Below, piece by piece: positions 13,016 to 23,800 of a stretch of 64,000 nt of DNA. Positions within the stretch are counted from its first letter, which is position 1, and each line of letters opens with the position of its first letter. Under the pieces are notes generated by a model. It did not search any database. It had not been told where the DNA came from and was given only the letters and a program-made list of their open reading frames with translations. Source of the DNA: Pyxicephalus adspersus (Eukaryota; Chordata; Amphibia; Anura; Pyxicephalidae); NCBI RefSeq assembly GCF_032062135.1, contig NC_092858.1, positions 127,713,848 through 127,777,847 on the forward strand, given 5' to 3'. Position numbers and translations under genes: made by a program.

Positions 13016-14896
13016 TTAAGTTTCAAACACGACTCTAATTATATTCATGCAAGAGAATGCTTGCTCGCACGAATATGTCGATCCAAAGATAGTCAGCACT
13101 CCAAATGCCAACTTCTTCACCTCACTGTAGCAATCTGGAAAACTATTCCATGCGTCGAATATAAGTGCCTCAACTCGCGGCATTTCTTTTAAAGCTGTCC
13201 ACTTTTGTTGCGTTACGTACATACATTTCTGGACCTCCAACTCTTCCAACTTGCTTTTCAACTCTGTAAATTTTCCACTCCACAAAGCTTTACTTTTTAA
13301 ATCGATCAATTGCATTTCTAGAGAACCAGTATCAATTCCAAATGGCTCAAGGTGGATTTCGTTACTATTTGTGTTGAGAGGATTTACTATGAATGCTAGA
13401 GTGGTTTTGTTGGTTTTGAATTGCTCAAATCTGTCAGCAAATTTATCTTTAATTTTTTTTATAACAGTGCTGAAGTAATTTGTGTCAACAGTTGCACTGG
13501 TTTTATCGCAATATTGCTTTAGAAATTGAAAATGAAGTAATTTACCGCTCTGAATATCTTCTGCAAAAAGAATTAATTTTTCCTCAAAACAAACCAATTC
13601 TTCTACCAAAACATAGGCTGGGTTTCCCTTTCCTTGCAGTTTTAGATTCAGCTCATTTAATTTCGCTGTGATATCCACCATAAAGTAAAATTTTTGCAAC
13701 AATTTGTCGTTCTCTAATTCAGGGTGATTAATGCATTTTTCATTTAGGAATGTATTTATTTCATTCAAGCACAAAGCAAAATGTTTCAACACCTTTCAAC
13801 ACCTTTGGAAAGCCATCGCACTTTATTGTGAAGAAGGAGGTCAGAATACTGAGTCTCCATTTCGTTTAAGAATTCTTTAAACTGACGATGGTAGAGTGCT
13901 TTTGACAAGATGCTGTTAACAATCTTGATTACCAAATTCATGACCTCAACTATTTCGGCCGGAAATGTTTGGGCACAAAGCGCTTCTTGGTGTATTATGC
14001 AGTGAAACGTAAGAATTTTGTGGTTTATTTTGCTCTGAAGAAAAAAAAATCGTTGTTGCCCCTTTATTTTTTCCTGTCATACTTCTGGCTCCATCAGTTG
14101 CTATTGAAACGATTTTATTCAAATTGATTTTATTGTGTTCAAGGCATTTTTGCACGGCATTCGCTATATTTTCCCCTCTAGTTTGTCCCGAGAGCGGTAG
14201 CAATCCTAGAAGTTCTTCTTTTGGACCTTGGGAAGACATATACCTGACAAAAAGGGTAACCTGTGCCATGTCTTTTATGTCGCAAGACTCATCTATAGCA
14301 AGTGATAAGGCAGAAGAAAGTTGAATATCTTCCACCTGCAAATATGTTACATTTGAAGACATTTTAGCTATTCTATCTTGTACTGTTTTAGCGGATAGTG
14401 GCAAATCTTTGATTTTTTTCAAGATTTCTGGTTTGTTTTTGAAATCACGAAACAGTTCTTCAGATGCACGTATGAAGCAATCTTTGACATACTCACCATC
14501 TGTGAATGGTTTGCTTTTCTTTGCAATTTCTAGTGATACCGCGAAGCTTGCCAGATTAACATTACTTGTAGATTGCGTCCAGTTACTTAACATGGAACTT
14601 GATTGCTGTTTTTGTTTTTGGAGCTCGTCGACAGCTTTTTTTCGTTCTTCGCCGGCTGGATATTTACTAGCAAACTGAGTATGTTTTTTAGTGAAGTGTC
14701 TCTCTAAATTTGATTTGTTATTGTGTGCGAGTTTTTCATGGCAAATAAGACAAGTCGGAAGGCCATCTGAGTTGTATATGAAAGCGAACGACTCCTTCCA
14801 ATCCCAATTGAATTCTCGATGCTCTTCTTCGGTTTTTCTCTTTTTTTTGGAGATGCCATGCTTGCGGTGAAGCTGTAATAAAGAATTGCCAAACAT
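13016..14896 (-). pseudogene. hAT transposase with BED-like zinc finger, frameshifted
   Basis: This would cut and insert DNA bounded by the hAT ends. The first open part (14896-13946) has a lysine-rich N-terminus, then a BED-like finger with Cys49, Cys52, His67 and His72. It then has IDES (Asp202) and ATDGARSM (Asp268), which fit the first two catalytic acidic residues of hAT enzymes. A nine-A run on the + strand (14041-14049) shifts the frame; the conserved [12 protein letters not shown] continues in another frame. A second break occurs near 13790-13812, where GGTGTTGAAA is duplicated. The last open part (13792-13016) holds SCEQAFS (around residue 243), fitting the third catalytic residue in the dimerisation region. 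It ends soon after, shorter than usual, so the C-terminus may also be damaged. Confidence 0.9.
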
Positions 14897-15359
14897 ATAA
14901 ACAATCTAAAACTGCAAATACCTACCTAATTTGATCCTCAGAGTTCGAAAATAGGTTTATTAAATAACAATTTATAGGTACTTACACTTATAATTATTAT
15001 TTTAATGCTAATTTTTAAATAATAAAAGCTATAAATTAGATAAATAATAAAATAGGTAATTTATTAAATATATATTTTAATAAAAACACTTTCGCGGTAA
15101 TATCCAACAGTACTACTTTGTTTCTTTTTTGACAATTCTAATTGACCTCAAAAAAGTAGTTAGGTATCTTATTGGGAAAAAAATATGTATAATATGTATG
15201 TTAAAAATATAATACTTATTATGTTACCTACCTTTACTTCGGTTTTTTTATTGAAACAACAAACTATATGTCACAGCCAAAGCACTGGTGAAGACACCAA
15301 ATTGTCATAGAAACGAGGATTAGGCACTGATTCTATCTCTCAGCCACTATCTATCTATC

Positions 15360-15620
15360 TATCTGTCAGCCTCGCTTTTCGCTGCACCCCTCCCCCGTGA
15401 CACGAGTCGTCACTGTCATCAGTCTGTCGGAAGCTCGCTTTTCACTGCACCCCTCCCCCTGTCATCAGTCCGTGGGAAGCTCGCTTTTCACTGCACCCCT
15501 CCCCCTGTCATCAGTCCGTCGGAAGCTCGGAATGACTCGTGAGCTTCCGACGGACTGAGGACAGAGACAACGTGTGTCACGGGGGAGGGGTGCAGTGAAA
15601 AGCGAGGCTGACAGATAGTT
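15360..15620. repeat. Subterminal foldback and 46-bp tandem repeat of the hAT element
   Basis: CTGTCAGCCTCGCTTTTCGC at the left is answered by GCGAGGCTGACAG at 15602-15614, with GCTGCACCCCTCCCCCGTGACAC pairing inversely with the 15575-15595 region. Between the arms, a 46-bp unit beginning GTCATCAGTC repeats at 15415, 15461 and 15507 (the last one partial). The segment is much richer in GC than the rest of the element. Confidence 0.85.
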
Positions 15621-15702
15621 TCAGATAGGATGAGAGAAAGAGCCGCAGCTTCCCATCCAAAGAGACGCATGTGGCTCGCGAGCCGCAGGTTGCCGACCCC
15701 TG

Positions 15703-15710
15703 TCCTAACC
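15703..15710. repeat. 8-bp target-site duplication, right
   Basis: TCCTAACC, identical to 12621-12628. The unoccupied site would read through ACTCATCA, TCCTAACC and ACATTAG. Confidence 0.95.
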
Positions 15711-15824
15711 ACATTAGTTCTGCCAGTGAAAGAAGGAGTTATCACAATGCTTTTAGCTCCCCAAAACTTTTATGAATTATTAAAGGATCATTTAAATGAT
15801 ATAAAGTGGAAGTTTTGCTAATTC

Positions 15825-16490
15825 TTAAACTGAGGTAAGTGATTTGACTTTAATTCCTTGTAACAAACCATTAGAATAAAAGAATATTAGAAGGGATTTC
15901 ACTAGCATATTAAATAGCAGGGGAGAGAGGGGACAAACAAGGTGGGTTCCTTTATGTAAACCAATAGTTTGGATAGAGTAATGGGATGAGAAAAATGGTT
16001 GCCAATCTATCAGAGATAATTTTAGATAGAATCTTAGCATTAACCTGGAGAAAAGAAAAAGGTCCATAGGAGACCGGCAGTCTAGGGTCACTTTCCTTTT
16101 TTTTAATCCGTTAGATAAAATACTTTTTGCCAGTGGCCAAATATTTGCCAACATCTCATATTTTAGGAAACAGAGCATCCAAAGTTCTGTAAACATCTTC
16201 TCCCATAGGTTTATGGAACTCCTACGCCCAGAGCCTTCATAATACATGTTAAAAGGCAGAATCTATTTCAACCTTAGTAATGATTCCATTTAGTAAATCA
16301 GATAAGCTTTGGAAATATGAACAAAGAGCGTCAAGTAAGTAAAAGTAAAGACAACAGAGACAGTTGATCCAGGGAACATCTGATTCCCCAATAGGATCAG
16401 GAAGGAATTTTTGTTCCCTGTTGGAGCAAAACCATGCTTTATAGGGTTTTTTTGCCTCCCCTGTTGGAGCAAATTGAACCATGCTTTATA
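15825..16490 (-). pseudogene. L1/Tx1-type LINE reverse transcriptase fragment
   Basis: The minus strand encodes SIQTIGLHKGTHLVCPLSPLL followed by FNMLVKSLL. This matches the conserved reverse transcriptase segment (NG, GT-x-QGCPLSPLLFN, EPL) that lies N-terminal to the YADD box. An upstream minus-strand frame at 16482-16249 adds a weakly conserved segment. No YADD box follows before the hAT element, so the fragment is truncated. It is distinct from the longer LINE at 16960-20310, which has its own version of the same motif. Confidence 0.7.
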
Positions 16491-16550
16491 GGGTTTTTTG
16501 CCTCCCCTGTTGGAGCAAATTGAACAATGCTTTATAAGGATTTTTTGCCT
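16400..16550. repeat. 46-47-bp tandem repeat, about 3 units
   Basis: CCCTGTTGGAGCAAA plus ATGCTTTATAGGGTTTTTTGCC recurs, with ATGCTTTATA starting at 16434, 16481 and 16527. The third unit is diverged (ATAAGGATT). It overlaps the upstream end of the LINE fragment. Confidence 0.85.
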
Positions 16551-17299
16551 ACCTCTGGATCAACTATGTCTATAAGGTTTTATCTGAGATATGTTTATTT
16601 TCCTAGTGGTTGAAGTTGATTGACCTATGTTATTTTTCAATCTCACTAACAATGACCTAATTTACAAAGAAACATTTTTTCAGAAAAACCTCTACTGTGA
16701 ATGAAGTAGGACGTTTAACATGCTAGAAGTAAAAACTTATAACAGAGAACATAGGACAATTAACTACATACATAAATTGGCTAATATGCACTTATGGTGA
16801 AAAGAAACTTTAGAACATGGGGGGAGGGGTAACAAGTAAACTAAAATACAATATACACACAATTACAAAAAAGAAAAAGAAAACAATGGTTCAGCAGTCA
16901 TCAGTTTAAAGTGTAAACCATAAAAAACAAATACCTCAGCTTGCATATCTTAACAAAATCATTAACAAAGAAAACTCACTAGTAACGCATTTGTACCTAT
17001 GAGCTATTTGTATAAAGACATCTTCATTTATATTATGAATGAAAGGGCTCAGGCCTTTTTTTTAAGAGTCGTCAAGCACATCCAGAGCTTCAAGACTTCC
17101 GAAGAGTTTTTCGGTATCGTACCAAGTAGTATGCTGAAACATTGTCATAAGTCCTATTAACTGTTCTCTTGGGAACTCCTGCGTAAAAAAGTATGTCCAA
17201 GTTTTAAAGAAGTGGCATGTCTACGTATCTAGGTCCCTAGATGTATTTAATGTATCTAGAAGGAGCATTTTGTGCATAGCTAGTTTAACATCCCCCTAT

Positions 17300-18060
17300 A
17301 AAGGGTATAGATGGGGTAAGCCAGTTTGTTAATTGTGAATCCAGCCCCATACATGATGGAAGATACTGGCTAGAGTATATATTTGATTATCCGATAGATT
17401 ACCCCCCAGGGAACTTTTAGGTAATTTGAAATTTGTCAGTACAATTCTGAATCTGTGTCCCTTTCAAATAAATGCACGGAAACCTTGGTATAAGCGGTTA
17501 ATATCAGAGTGATTGATGAGCAAGGGCAAGGTTTGTAGGAGATAGATAAGTTTCGCCAAGCTCATCATTTTAGAGACATGACAATGACCCAAAATAGATA
17601 AAGGTAGATCCTGCCAGTGCTTCAACTCCGCTATAATTTTATCTATTAGCAGGGTATAGTTAGCTTTGTAGATATTGCCTGAATTGCTGGTTAATTTTAT
17701 ATTTAGGTAAGTAATGTATTTATGTTTAACAGTGAAGCCACATTGAGAAGCTCACTGTCTATCCACTTTAGGTACATTGTTAGATATAAACATTAGTTCA
17801 CTCTTATTCATATTAATTGATAACCCTGAGAACGTTTTGTACCATCCCAAGTGGTTCATAAGATCTGGTAGTTGGTGGCACAGAACCAATATGCTATCGT
17901 CTGCAAATATTACAGTTTTTAGGTGAATATCTCTAAAAGAGGTTCCTGAAAATAGGGTAGTTGCTCTAAAGTTGCTCTAAAGAGCGGACCAGTGGTTCCA
18001 AAGACAGGTTAAATACCAGGGGAGATAAGTGGCTCACTATACATACTTTTTAAATAGACC
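17300..18060 (-). pseudogene. LINE reverse transcriptase, FADD-box region
   Basis: Minus-strand pieces include ISPLVFNLSLEPLVRSL, then FADDSILVL (a YADD-type catalytic box, with Asp-Asp at about 17900). These are followed by GLSINMNKSELMFIS, KHKYITYLNIKLTSN and LKHWQDLPLSILGHCHVSKM. This is the order of palm, thumb and post-RT segments in L1/Tx1 proteins. Several in-frame stops and a duplicated stretch near 17965-17980 show that it is inactive. Confidence 0.85.
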
Positions 18061-18456
18061 AAGAATGATCCAGAGAACTGCATTCGATGTAAAACTGTCC
18101 ACAGCTAGTCCCAAGAATCTCTCTTTTCCTGGAGGTCGCATATGCAAAAATCCTTTTCTTTCAGGTTTGCCTTAGTGGCCTGACAAAAAAAGTATGGGAG
18201 TGTCCACATGTTAAGCATTCGTAGTGGAATATTCCGGCCTCCAGTGCTCCAGATGTGCCTTAAAGGTCTCATCCACTGCCAGACCCAGGAGGAAAGGCCA
18301 CATTTTCAGCAAATATTTAACTATTACACCATCCACAGTTAACAGCACAGGTGAACTCCTAGGAATTAAATTGTCGGATACCGCAAATGTGTTGAACTTA
18401 GACATAGTGTAATGGTTTGGCGAATAAAAATTAAAATGGAGATTTTGTAATCTTCA

Positions 18457-19151
18457 TGTCACGATTGGTGAGACAAGGCCACCAGGGGCTACTACAGATT
18501 GCACAGAAGTTGTGTGAGCCAAGGGTTAAGGCGCAGAGTCTGAGCAGGAACCAGGTCTTCCCCAGAGCCTCTAGTGTTGAGGATGTTACTACCAGGTTGG
18601 GGTCCTTGGGCACACCAGGGTGGGCAGGATAATAAACCGTACCAATTTAATAGGCAGAAGAATTGTCAAGGAAGGCCAGGGTTGAGGCAGGCAGCAAGCA
18701 AGAGAGGTCAGGTCACAAGCCAGAGGTCAAATACCAGGGATCAAGGAAACAGACATTGGTGACACAGGAGCCACCGCAGACACAGGGAACACAGGAGACA
18801 CAGGGATAACCACAGACAGAGAGGAACACTAGAACAGCACAAAGGAACTGGCTGGGAAACAACAGACTGGGCAACATGGGGTTACACTGGAGCTGGACAG
18901 GTAAAGCACTAAATTACCCAATGGTCAGCAGAGCTAGGGGGCTTGACACTGGTGGAAACACGTTGCATGAACTCTGTTCATGCTGTGTCTGAGCTAGCTA
19001 AATAGCCAGGGATGATCAAGAGACTATTTCATGATTGGATGGCTGGATGGGTGAAACTGATAAAACTTGGAGGAGCAGGCACGCCCAGGGTCAGAACTGC
19101 TTGCATGCGCAGGAGAGAGGAGCCTGCACTTTAGCGAGGAAGAGTGTGACA
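18457..19151. mobile_element. 695-bp TGTCAC...GTGACA repeat inserted in a LINE
   Basis: The ends are TGTCACGATTGG and AGTGTGACA, a 6-bp inverted match with TG...CA termini as in an LTR. No target duplication is evident (CTTCA versus ATCCA). The interior is purine-rich on this strand with repeated CACAGG motifs. A truncated copy lies at 3284-3903. It separates two parts of the LINE endonuclease, so it inserted after the LINE. It could be a solo LTR or a non-autonomous DNA element. Confidence 0.7.
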
Positions 19152-20514
19152 ATCCATATGTCTGTGAGCCCGCTGGATTGTAAAAACATCTGCACCACTG
19201 CATCATTCAGTGGCGATGGATACTGATGACTGTCGTGTGATGGATGTTCTGTCCTCCAGAGGACTTGCTACACCATTCAAGTCTCCATCTACAATGATAC
19301 CGTCATTTGCAGGGGAAGACAGTACTCGGAGAGGAAGATCCTGGAAAATGTTTTGCACATTTGGTCTGTAAACTCTGTAAATTATGAATTTTCAGGAGGC
19401 TAGCCGTAGACGTACAACTGTCCATCTTCTAATGAGATGGTCCATATCAAACAAGATCACTGATCCAGCCAGGTGACAATGTATTAAAATCATGATGCCT
19501 ACTTTGTGACCTACAGTTGGCGCCCCTATAACTGCTTCAACCCAGGACTTACAAAGCATTGGTTATCTGATTCTTTAAGGTGAATCTCTTCAAGCAGTGC
19601 TATATTCGTGTTAAATTTTTTTTAATGTCTAAGTACTTGAGATGGCATTTGTGGTGTCCCAGGGGACAAGGGGAAGGGTGGAATAAATTGTCTGCCTGCC
19701 CAAGCCGTTCGAAATTTAAGAGGTAGGGGAAGTCTGCCTATAGGCTTGAGATGCTGGGTAGATTTTATCAGGAGTAGATGCACTGTTCATTAGGGTGTTG
19801 ACATGTTAGAGTGCCTCGTCTGGCCCAGTGAATGTGGCTACTCCACAATTAGATTTTTTAAGCTTCAAAATTGCTAGGTAAGCAAGAGTAAATCGGATGG
19901 ATTTTACCAAATGCATGGCATAGTGGTGTAAAAAATTTCCAAATTTTTGTCACTTCCGCTGAGTATTCGATGAAAATTAATAGCAGTAGATTGTGACCTG
20001 CAGCTTGGAGTGTCTTCCGAGAAGGTATTTTTGTAGAATGGCCTGGCAGTCTGCAAAATTCAGATATCTTATTATCACTGGGTGAGCCTTGTCTTGGTCT
20101 TTATGCAGAGGTCACATCTGACGGGATCTCTCTATTTTTCAGGAAGAGGGGATACCCAAGGTCTGGGGAATCATCACTCCACATAACTGACTCAGGTCCT
20201 TCACTGGTACTGACTTCGGAAGTCCCACTATGCATAGGTTATTCCTACGGGGACAATTTTCCAGATCATCAATTTTAGCTGCCATGACAGCCATTCATTT
20301 AGACATTTTTATGTTGTATGTGTACAAAATACTGCAAAATGTAATTTTCTATTAATGGGATTGACCTAATGCTTTACCCAGTAGTACCTCTGGTACTTAA
20401 ACACAGAAACAAATCATGTAATAAAGTAGGTAGGCCACCATCTGACTTAGCATTTAGGAAGTAGGAAGAAACTGGAATACAAGAGCTGGTTTCCCTACAC
20501 AGAAGCAATATTAA

Positions 20515-20891
20515 AGTGTATCTAAACCAAAAATTAGAAAATGTAATATTTTGCGGCTTACCAGTCTTTAGATGTGATAGCTGTATACGTTTTTAATTTA
20601 TTTTATTTTTTTCTTCATTTTAACATGGTAATTCTGTAAGTCCTACAACAACAATGCTTAGTTGTTATACTGCATTATTGGTGCAGTAGTTATTACCCTA
20701 GGGCAGGACTACACCCCCTACCTCATATCAACAACATAGAATCAATGTCTTCTGTTAGCTTACAGGAATTCTGGCAAGATAAACAGGTATTTTTTTGCAC
20801 TTATCAAACAGATATGACAAATACTTTCAATAGTATATTTACAGAGAAAAAGAGAACAAAAAATTTATTTTGGTTTTGGGGCTTGGATGCA
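20515..20891. mobile_element. TTAA-target MITE, diverged
   Basis: TTAA at 20511-20514 is followed by AGTGTATCTAAACCAAAAAT. The right end, GGTTTTGGGGCTTGGATGC then ATTTA, is the inverted equivalent with mismatches. Ends resemble those of the 1020 and 27001 elements, but the body differs. Confidence 0.5.
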
Positions 20892-20895
20892 TTTA

Positions 20896-23800
20896 CTCAA
20901 AAACTCAAAGTTTCTAAATTTTAAGTTTCTAAGAGTTACATAATTGACTGTGAAATGTTTTAGTTTTCAATAAAAAAGCATTTATAATTTAGGGCGCATT
21001 TATCAATTTCAAAACAGTCTTTTCATATAGATTTGCAGTTAATGGTGAAATATTACTGTTTATTGTATTTATATATCTTTTACCAACTGAAATTAATGTT
21101 TTGAAGCTTAAATTCAATGCATTTTGAATTCCCTTTTATTCCAGATTCATTTCAGGCTTTTTGCCTTTGTGATTGTGTTCTCTGTATTTATTTAACTTGT
21201 AAAATCAAAACCATTTGGGACCTAGAAACATAATTCTGCAGAATAAATCCATTATATAAAGGAAGAAGACTTGAGCATTTAATACTGAATAGATAATAAC
21301 TATTATTAAAAAATAATTAAGTGATATTAGACATTGATTATTGATAATTATTAGTGTAACAGTTAATGAAGGTAGGTAAAATAACTCTGTTTTCTTCTTT
21401 TTTGTTTTACACCCCCTAAGCAGAGTGGGCTTAAAAAATGCATACATATGGAAACTAAGTCTGCAGCATCAAATTGGTGTTGTTAAATTTCCTTACAAGT
21501 TCCTTTCAAGTTCAGTATCGTTAGAAAATATCCACAGCTTAAATGAGAAGAAAAATTTACATTGTATGTAACCCAATTCAAATATAAATTGAAGTAACTA
21601 TTTTAACTTTTTTTTCAATTTTTTTTATTTTACAGGTTAATTTTTTTTGTACTTTTGAGTTGTTTATATTAGGTTACTTGCTCATAAATTATATTTTGTA
21701 CATTGCTCTTGCCTACCAGTAGGTGGTGCTATGTCATCATGTAAAGTAAGAAAAAAGTTAAGTAAAAAAAGTTTGTTACACACCTTACATGTGGTCACAA
21801 TGCCATCTATTGGTGGGACCTGAGTAACTGATAAATTTTTTACTGTTTTTTTTCAGATCAAAAGAACTTAGTGATGGCCTCATTCCCTCAGTTCACTGTG
21901 CTTGACTTAACATGTGATAAGCAAGGACATTGGAAAGCAATGTCTGATGTTCCCACTTATGTGTGAGATTGTATTTTTTTTTAGTGCATTGCCCTATTTA
22001 GTGTAATGAACCATGAAAATGCATGGGGGTCCCGTTCTGCATGAGCTTCCTCAATCCTAACCTTTTGATTTTTCTCTTTACAATATGACTGATGCCCTAT
22101 TTATGAAAGTGGCCTCATAATATTTTCCAAATTTTTGGAAGCTTGTTTTTATACCTTTTTTGTGTAAATAATAGGAATGACAATTTTTGGATGCACAAGG
22201 TTTGGAAATTTTTTGTTTAAATAGGCTTTTTGTTTTCTCTGAATGGAGTCACAAATCTATATTGTTCAGCAGCCATGTAATTACTGAAAGAAGCCCCTGC
22301 ATCCATTCAAAAATAAAGAAGGCACTAGGGCTCCCTATGAACACAAATTATGATTCTTTAAAATTTAAAATGTTTAAAATATGAGGAGAGACGGCCCAAA
22401 GTTACAGTGCATGACATCTTGTGTGGTTCAGGTAGGGCTTTAGGCTGTGGGATATGTCTCCTTTCCATTTCACCAAAGGATAAATCTACATCCTGCTCTT
22501 ATCTCCATGTATGATCCATAATACTCTTTTTGGCTGGCTAAGCATAAGTTCAATTGAATTATTGGCCTTTATAACAGCTCTTAAAGTTGAGACTAATTAA
22601 AGGTTGGTATACATCTTTGCATCAGATTTCTTCACTCTTTAAATTAGATCCGGATATTTATCGCATGTGGTTCCTTGAATGACTGAACACTGTTCCAAGA
22701 AACGTGTATTACCGTCAGATCATATAGTTAAGTTTATAGGGCATTTTGGAGAATGGAAATAAGGGAATGGATATATTTATTTTTCCTAATGGAAATTGAA
22801 TTTATTTCAACATTATCTACTCCATAGGTAGATATGTTTGCACATTTAGGTATTGTTAGACATAACTAAATAAACACGCAGAACCTACTTAAGTACTTTA
22901 TTAGCATTAACTGGAGATGAAATTATTAGGTTTTTGCAAAAAGGTAGAGCTAAGTGGATTCATGAACTAGGACTATGGCTGAAGTATAAGTGTCCTAAAA
23001 ACAGAAAATGTAATTCTACATTCTACACAGGTCCTTGTGTGGGAACAAAATACCAACAATTTAATTGTTTTTTTGTCTATCATTAAATATTTTTTTTCAA
23101 TAAGTCATTGGGAGACATAGTGATGCAGGACAGGGCTGCCAGTTCCCATACTCCTCTAGCCAAAGTTAAAGCTATACATAGGACACTTTTTGGCACAAGG
23201 TCAGCAAGTGAACCTGCCTATTGTATACAAAGGATGTTTCTGCAGAATTGACAGCACTATGTTGTTTAGTAAAGAGAGGCTATATTGTAGGGGCAAGGCG
23301 ACTGACCCCCCTGAACAAAAGTGTGTACCAATAAATAATATCTCTGGCTGCTAAACAAGAACGGCTTAGGCTGAATTAACCTTTGATATTACTCAATTCC
23401 AATTGCTAAATATTGGAAGTTATGAATGTACTAAAGAATGGACTGGAAGAAGCCAAGTACCAGATTGACCAAAAAGGATAGGAATAACCCCTTAAAAATG
23501 ACCATCCAGGTGTGCTTTTAAGGAAGGTTAATGAGCCCCTACGTGTTGTGGAAATTGTGGCAGCCATTGCCTCAGACAGACTTGTCTCTATCAACGCAAG
23601 ACTTCAATAGCCATGTCATTTAGACCAGTAAATATAACAGTGGATGGAGAATTTACCTTTAAGATAACAGGACCAAAGCGGAAGCTGCTAGGCAGCATAT
23701 GAACCTGATACCCATCCTTTCTTAGCAAATCAGGAGCTATCAGGACACCAGTAATCATTTTTAACTCAATCCTCTGTATTAGTCAAGCAAACACTTTTGA

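Larger units (their letters stand above)
12629..15702 (-). mobile_element. hAT DNA transposon, full length but frameshifted
   Basis: A 3,074-bp element bounded by terminal inverted repeats CAGGGGTCTGCAACCT (left) and AGGTTGCCGACCCCTG (right) with an exact 8-bp target duplication. The subterminal sequence GAGCCGCAGGTTGCC with GTGGCTCGCGAGCC is typical of the Charlie-like hAT group. The transposase is on the minus strand (13016-14896). An AT-rich stretch (14900-15290) and a GC-rich foldback region (15360-15620) lie between the coding part and the right end. The exact duplication and good ends argue for a fairly recent insertion, but coding frameshifts make this copy non-autonomous. Confidence 0.94.
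16960..20310 (-). mobile_element. Degenerate L1/Tx1-like non-LTR retrotransposon, interrupted
   Basis: Read on the minus strand the order is that of a complete L1-type element. An ORF1-like part (about 20310-19650) has CPRRNNLCIVGLPKS and HPVIIRYLNFADCQAILQKY. An endonuclease-like part (about 19560-19155) ends in LTDIW and continues after an insertion at 18440-18205 (FNTFAVSDNLIPRSS). Then comes reverse transcriptase (about 18060-17300). Stops and frameshifts occur throughout. The 695-bp element at 18457-19151 sits inside the endonuclease region. Part of the N-terminal reverse transcriptase appears deleted. The boundaries are approximate. Confidence 0.8.

Noticed and set aside
15415..15530. 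Regular 46-bp repeats as a possible CRISPR array
   Set aside because: Units are directly adjacent with no spacers, and the context is a eukaryotic transposon.
18457..19151. Solo LTR call based on TG...CA ends
   Set aside because: No target duplication, no primer-binding or poly-purine context. Kept as an unclassified repeat.
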